Source of the DNA: Patescibacteria group bacterium UBA2193
Lineage (GTDB): Bacteria > Patescibacteriota > Minisyncoccia > Moranbacterales > DUUL01
Length of the DNA stretch: 8,809 nt
Direction of reading: 5' to 3'
Assembly: GCA_002327335.1 (NCBI GenBank)
Contig: DCVH01000073.1
Span: 5,906 to 14,714 of the forward strand
The position numbers and the translations under genes were made by a program. Shown one piece after another: positions 6,538-8,809 of the stretch (position 1 is its first letter; each line of letters begins with the position of its first letter). The notes beneath the pieces are model-generated. The model searched no databases, was not told the DNA's origin, and saw only the letters and a list, made by a program, of their open reading frames with translations.

Positions 6538-6909
6538 TTGAAAAATATTGGGAAAAACGGAGAGATTTTGGCGGCGAATTATTTGATTGCCATGGGATAT
6601 GAAATTTTGGATGTGAATTATTTCAATCACAAAGGTTATCGAATCGGGGAAATTGATATTATTGCGAAGGACCCCAAGGGGAATATTGTTTTCGCGGAAG
6701 TAAAAACAAGAAAGGGCGATGAGAAAGCTTGGGTTCCGGGAGAAAATGTCAACCCTGACAAGCTTCAAAAAATTGAGAAAGCAGCGAATGTTTTCCTGAG
6801 AGATAACGATTTTATTGGAAAAACTTGGCGAATTGATTTAATTGGTGTATTATTTAATACCAAAACGAGAAAAGCCTCAATTCGTCATATTAAGGCGATA
6901 AGAGTTTGA
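6538..6909 (+). CDS. yraN: UPF0102 (YraN) family protein, predicted PD-(D/E)XK nuclease fold
   Basis: The protein is 123 aa, normal for UPF0102. The family has a restriction-endonuclease-like fold, and its exact role, probably in DNA processing or recombination, is poorly defined. Visible motifs are the N-terminal GKNGEILAANYLIAMGYEIL (5-24), GEIDIIA (37-43) carrying D40, and VFAEVKTRK (51-59) carrying E54 and K56, which together form the PD-(D/E)XK set. The start is TTG at 6538. An in-frame TAA at 6532-6534 lies just upstream, and the next ATG (codon 19) would remove the conserved GxxGE segment, so TTG is the best choice. It has its own probable promoter under a palindrome, 97 bp after gatA, and is the only complete gene here ending in TGA. 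Confidence 0.93.
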   Translation: MKNIGKNGEILAANYLIAMGYEILDVNYFNHKGYRIGEIDIIAKDPKGNIVFAEVKTRKGDEKAWVPGENVNPDKLQKIEKAANVFLRDNDFIGKTWRIDLIGVLFNTKTRKASIRHIKAIRV

Positions 6910-6933
6910 TAGTGAAACAAGAAAAATTATTAA
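6906..6933 (+). promoter_or_regulatory. Weak candidate promoter for the winged-helix gene
   Basis: TTGATA (6906-6911) overlaps the yraN stop codon; 16 bp later TATTAA (6928-6933) could be the -10. The region is so AT-rich that such matches arise easily, and readthrough from yraN is an equal alternative. Confidence 0.3.
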
Positions 6934-6951
6934 TAATAACTTTATAAAAAT

Positions 6952-7554
6952 ATGAAAGGTGAATTGGAATCTCTTTTTGGTTCGAGAGTTCGTTGGAGAC
7001 TTATTAAATTTTTCATTTTGAATGGTGCTCAGCAATATTCATCCAAGGATGTTGCCGGCATCAACAAACTTAATGCGAAAGAGGTAGGCCAACTTTTACA
7101 ACAACTTGTTAAGGCAAAATTTCTAATTGCTGTGTCGAAAAAGAAAACCAATGTCTATTATTTGAATAAAAAGTTTTCTTTTTATGAAGAGCTCAAAGAC
7201 CTTGTGGTTAAATCAAATGTCTATCCGCAATGTGAAAGTTTGACCAAGGTGAGCGGTCTTGGAGATGTTAAGCTCGCTCTTATTTCTGGAATTTTTATTA
7301 ATCACGCAAAATCCAAAACCGATCTTTTGATTGTGGTTGATGATCTTTCTCGTGCAAAAATGAAACATTTACTCGAAGAATTAACAGCGGAAATGGGAAG
7401 AGAAATTAATTATTCCTTGATGACATTTAAGGAATTTAAATATCGAGTTGATATGTTTGATCGATTCATCATGGAAATCATCGGGCAACCGCATGAATTA
7501 GTGGTAAACAAAGTTGCACCGATTTTAAAAGAAATCAGGAATGCTAAGAAATAA
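6952..7554 (+). CDS. Winged-helix protein with degenerate nucleotidyltransferase-like C-terminus
   Basis: The N-terminal 75 residues read as a winged helix-turn-helix: LFGSRVRWRLIKFFILNG (8-25), a recognition-helix region around NAKEVGQLLQQLVKAKFLI (41-59), then the wing SKKKTNVYYLN (62-72). Residues about 100-170 resemble the MNT nucleotidyltransferase core: SGIFINHAKSKTDLLIVVDD (112-131) aligns with the usual GSxARG...SDIDLLVVV. The GS loop is degraded and Lys122 sits where the first catalytic Asp is expected; D124 remains. It is therefore probably not an active transferase and more likely a DNA-binding regulator with a sensor or dimerisation domain. The 200-aa length and this arrangement resemble proteins common in CPR genomes. 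It lies 42 bp after yraN and just before a strong terminator. It could be autoregulatory or bind the yraN palindrome; both are guesses. Confidence 0.85.
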   Translation: MKGELESLFGSRVRWRLIKFFILNGAQQYSSKDVAGINKLNAKEVGQLLQQLVKAKFLIAVSKKKTNVYYLNKKFSFYEELKDLVVKSNVYPQCESLTKVSGLGDVKLALISGIFINHAKSKTDLLIVVDDLSRAKMKHLLEELTAEMGREINYSLMTFKEFKYRVDMFDRFIMEIIGQPHELVVNKVAPILKEIRNAKK

Positions 7555-7591
7555 GATTCTTTGGATGTTTTCCCCGAGATTTTATTGAGGG

Positions 7592-7617
7592 AGGTTTACG
7601 TTAGCGTAAACCTTTTT
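7592..7617 (+). terminator. Strong intrinsic terminator after the winged-helix gene
   Basis: AGGTTTACG (7592-7600) pairs perfectly with CGTAAACCT (7605-7613) around a TTAG loop, and the stem runs straight into TTTTT (7613-7617). It lies 37 bp after the stop codon and ends the gatC-to-winged-helix block. Confidence 0.9.
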
Positions 7618-7630
7618 GCTCTTCTTGAGA

Positions 7631-7639
7631 TGTTATGAT
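7631..7639 (+). promoter_or_regulatory. Alternative extended -10 upstream of cfa
   Basis: TG, one base, then TATGAT (7634-7639) forms an extended -10 just past the terminator. No suitable -35 is seen. It would give a leader of about 118 nt for cfa and is weaker than the promoter nearer the gene. Confidence 0.3.
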
Positions 7640-7684
7640 AATATTTTTCATAAATAAAATGAACGGTTTGCTAGGAGCTATCAA

Positions 7685-7712
7685 TTGATATTATTTAAGA
7701 AAATGATATTAT
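7685..7712 (+). promoter_or_regulatory. Probable cfa promoter
   Basis: TTGATA (7685-7690) matches the -35 consensus at 5 of 6 bases; after 16 bp comes TATTAT (7707-7712), 5 of 6 to TATAAT, preceded by the extended -10 TG at 7704-7705. Transcription would start near 7719, giving a 45-nt leader to the ATG at 7764. Confidence 0.55.
7686..7712 (+). repeat. Direct repeat in the cfa promoter
   Basis: TGATATTAT occurs at 7686-7694 and 7704-7712, with an 18-bp period and similar flanks (TTAAGAAAA after the first copy, ATTTAAAAAA after the second). Each copy reads as an extended -10, so it could be a doubled promoter element, a regulator site, or AT-rich slippage. Confidence 0.5.
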
Positions 7713-7763
7713 ATTTAAAAAAGTTCTTTTGTTTGAAGTTTATTAATTAATTATTTTTTAATA

Positions 7764-8809
7764 ATGAAAGATGTTGCGAAAAAAATTCTTAAGGTTGCTG
7801 ACATTGAAATCAATGGAATCAGGCCTTGGGATATTCAAGTGAAGAACGAGAAACTTTTTCAACGAATTTTGTCTGGTGGGTCATTGGCGCTTGGAGAATC
7901 GTATATGGACGGCTGGTGGGAGTGTGAGGCGATTGATCAAATGATTGATCGAATTTTAAGAGCGAGAATAAATAAAAAAGTTCGAGTGTCCGCGGACGTT
8001 GTTTGGAATGTTGTGAAAGCGAAGACTTTAAATATGCAAAATAAAACACGGTCAAAGATTGTTGGTGAACAACACTATGATGTCGGAAATGAACTTTACA
8101 AAAGAATGCTTGATAAGAATATGTGTTATAGTTGTGGATATTGGAAGAATACAAAAAATCTTGATGAGGCACAGGAGGCGAAATTGGATTTGATTTGTAA
8201 AAAATTAAAATTAAAGCCAGGATTGAAAGTTTTGGATATTGGTTGTGGCTGGGGAAGCTTTTCAAAATTTGCTGCGGAAAAATATGGAGTTAAAATTGTT
8301 GGGATTACGATTTCAAAAGAGCAGAAAAAACTCGCCGAAGAGCGTTGCAAGGGGCTTGATGTTGAAATAAGGCTTCAAGACTATCGGGACATGGATGAAA
8401 AATTCGATCGAATTCTTTCGATCGGAATGTTCGAACATGTTGGTTATAAAAACTATAAAGCCTATTTTGAAATGATTGATCGTTGCTTGGAGGAAAACGG
8501 GATCACTCTTTTGCACACAATTGGAAGAAGGGAGACTGGGGGCATTGCAGGAGACCCTTGGCTCAATAAATATATATTTCCGGGAGGAGCTTTGCCATCA
8601 GTTCATCAAATAGCTGGGGCAGCTGATAAGCTTTTGAGGTTGGAGGATTGGCACAATTTTGGTCCTGATTATGATTTGACCTTGATGGAGTGGTACAAAA
8701 ATTTCAATGAAAGCTGGGATGAAATTAAAGGAGATTATGATGAGAGGTTTCGCCGAATGTGGAATTATTATCTTCTGTCGTGTGCTGCAATTTTTCGATC
8801 AAGAACAGC
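7764..8809 (+). CDS. cfa: Cyclopropane-fatty-acyl-phospholipid synthase, 3' end cut by the window
   Basis: Cfa transfers a methylene from SAM to the double bond of unsaturated acyl chains in membrane phospholipids, making cyclopropane rings. The frame stays open for 348 codons to the window end; E. coli Cfa has 382 residues, so about 30-35 are missing. The N-terminal domain has LALGESYMDGWWECEAIDQ (41-59) and KIVGEQHYDVGNELYKRMLD (98-117). The SAM site is VLDIGCGWG (156-164), followed by GITISKEQ (180-187), QDYRDMDEKFDRI (205-217), MFEHVG (222-227), LLHTIG (249-254), NKYIFP (268-273) and DWHNFG (295-300). Residues matching E. coli C139, E239, H266, I268 and Y317 (bicarbonate site) are C124, E224, H251, I253 and Y303. 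ATG 7764 matches the expected domain start; no Shine-Dalgarno site. The similarity to the E. coli type suggests acquisition by transfer. Confidence 0.97.
   Translation, partial: MKDVAKKILKVADIEINGIRPWDIQVKNEKLFQRILSGGSLALGESYMDGWWECEAIDQMIDRILRARINKKVRVSADVVWNVVKAKTLNMQNKTRSKIVGEQHYDVGNELYKRMLDKNMCYSCGYWKNTKNLDEAQEAKLDLICKKLKLKPGLKVLDIGCGWGSFSKFAAEKYGVKIVGITISKEQKKLAEERCKGLDVEIRLQDYRDMDEKFDRILSIGMFEHVGYKNYKAYFEMIDRCLEENGITLLHTIGRRETGGIAGDPWLNKYIFPGGALPSVHQIAGAADKLLRLEDWHNFGPDYDLTLMEWYKNFNESWDEIKGDYDERFRRMWNYYLLSCAAIFRSRT

Noticed and set aside
6907..6909. Recoded TGA (genetic code 25, as in Gracilibacteria)
   Set aside because: TGA ends yraN at the expected family length, and no gene here contains an in-frame TGA at a conserved Gly.
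7659..7688. Nine-codon frame (MNGLLGAIN) upstream of cfa, a possible leader peptide
   Set aside because: It has no ribosome site, no runs of regulatory codons and no attenuator hairpin after it. The likely cfa promoter lies at its end.
7819..8516. Three overlapping - strand open frames at the right edge
   Set aside because: The + strand frame from 7764 encodes a clear Cfa protein through the whole region, so these are antisense shadows.
1..8809. tRNA, rRNA or riboswitch genes
   Set aside because: I saw no cloverleaf, rRNA-like stretch or known riboswitch core in the intergenic gaps.

Overview
The window looks like a chromosomal segment of a low-GC, streamlined bacterium, most likely from the Candidate Phyla Radiation (Patescibacteria, Parcubacteria/Moranbacteria-like). 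That assignment is inference. It rests on AT-rich, A/T-dominated leaders, on seven of eight genes starting without a recognisable Shine-Dalgarno site, on short intergenic gaps, and on the gene set (LigA, GatC, GatA, UPF0102/YraN, a small winged-helix plus nucleotidyltransferase-like protein). All genes lie on the + strand. The standard bacterial code fits: TGA is a genuine stop in yraN, and the other complete genes end in TAA.

Layout. (1) 1-570: a near-consensus promoter drives a small three-helix membrane protein of unknown function, which has the only strong Shine-Dalgarno site here; a hairpin terminator follows. (2) 565-2746: an extended -10 promoter overlapping that terminator's tail, then full-length ligA (NAD+-dependent DNA ligase). 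(3) 2747-2968: a 122-bp MITE-like inverted-repeat element made of two ATTCC...GGAAT hairpins, then a -10 box. (4) 2969-6440: gatC, a 567-aa methyltransferase-domain protein, and gatA, separated by only 12 and 16 bp. GatC and GatA are two subunits of the tRNA amidotransferase that makes Gln-tRNA(Gln) and Asn-tRNA(Asn); gatB is not in the window. The protein between them is the least explained gene, with about 390 uncharacterised residues, an N-terminal repeat and Arg codon use quite unlike its neighbours. (5) 6441-7554: a promoter whose -35 box sits inside a perfect 14-bp palindrome, then yraN from a TTG start, then a winged-helix protein with a degenerate nucleotidyltransferase-like domain. 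A strong intrinsic terminator closes this block at 7592-7617. (6) 7618-8809: a promoter containing an 18-bp-spaced direct repeat, then cfa (cyclopropane fatty acid synthase, E. coli type), cut by the window end.

Most genes are housekeeping (DNA joining and repair, tRNA-dependent amidation, lipid modification). No complete undescribed system can be shown. The strongest candidates for novelty are the gatC-gatA interloper, the palindrome-controlled yraN promoter, the MITE-like element and the E. coli-type cfa in an apparent CPR background.
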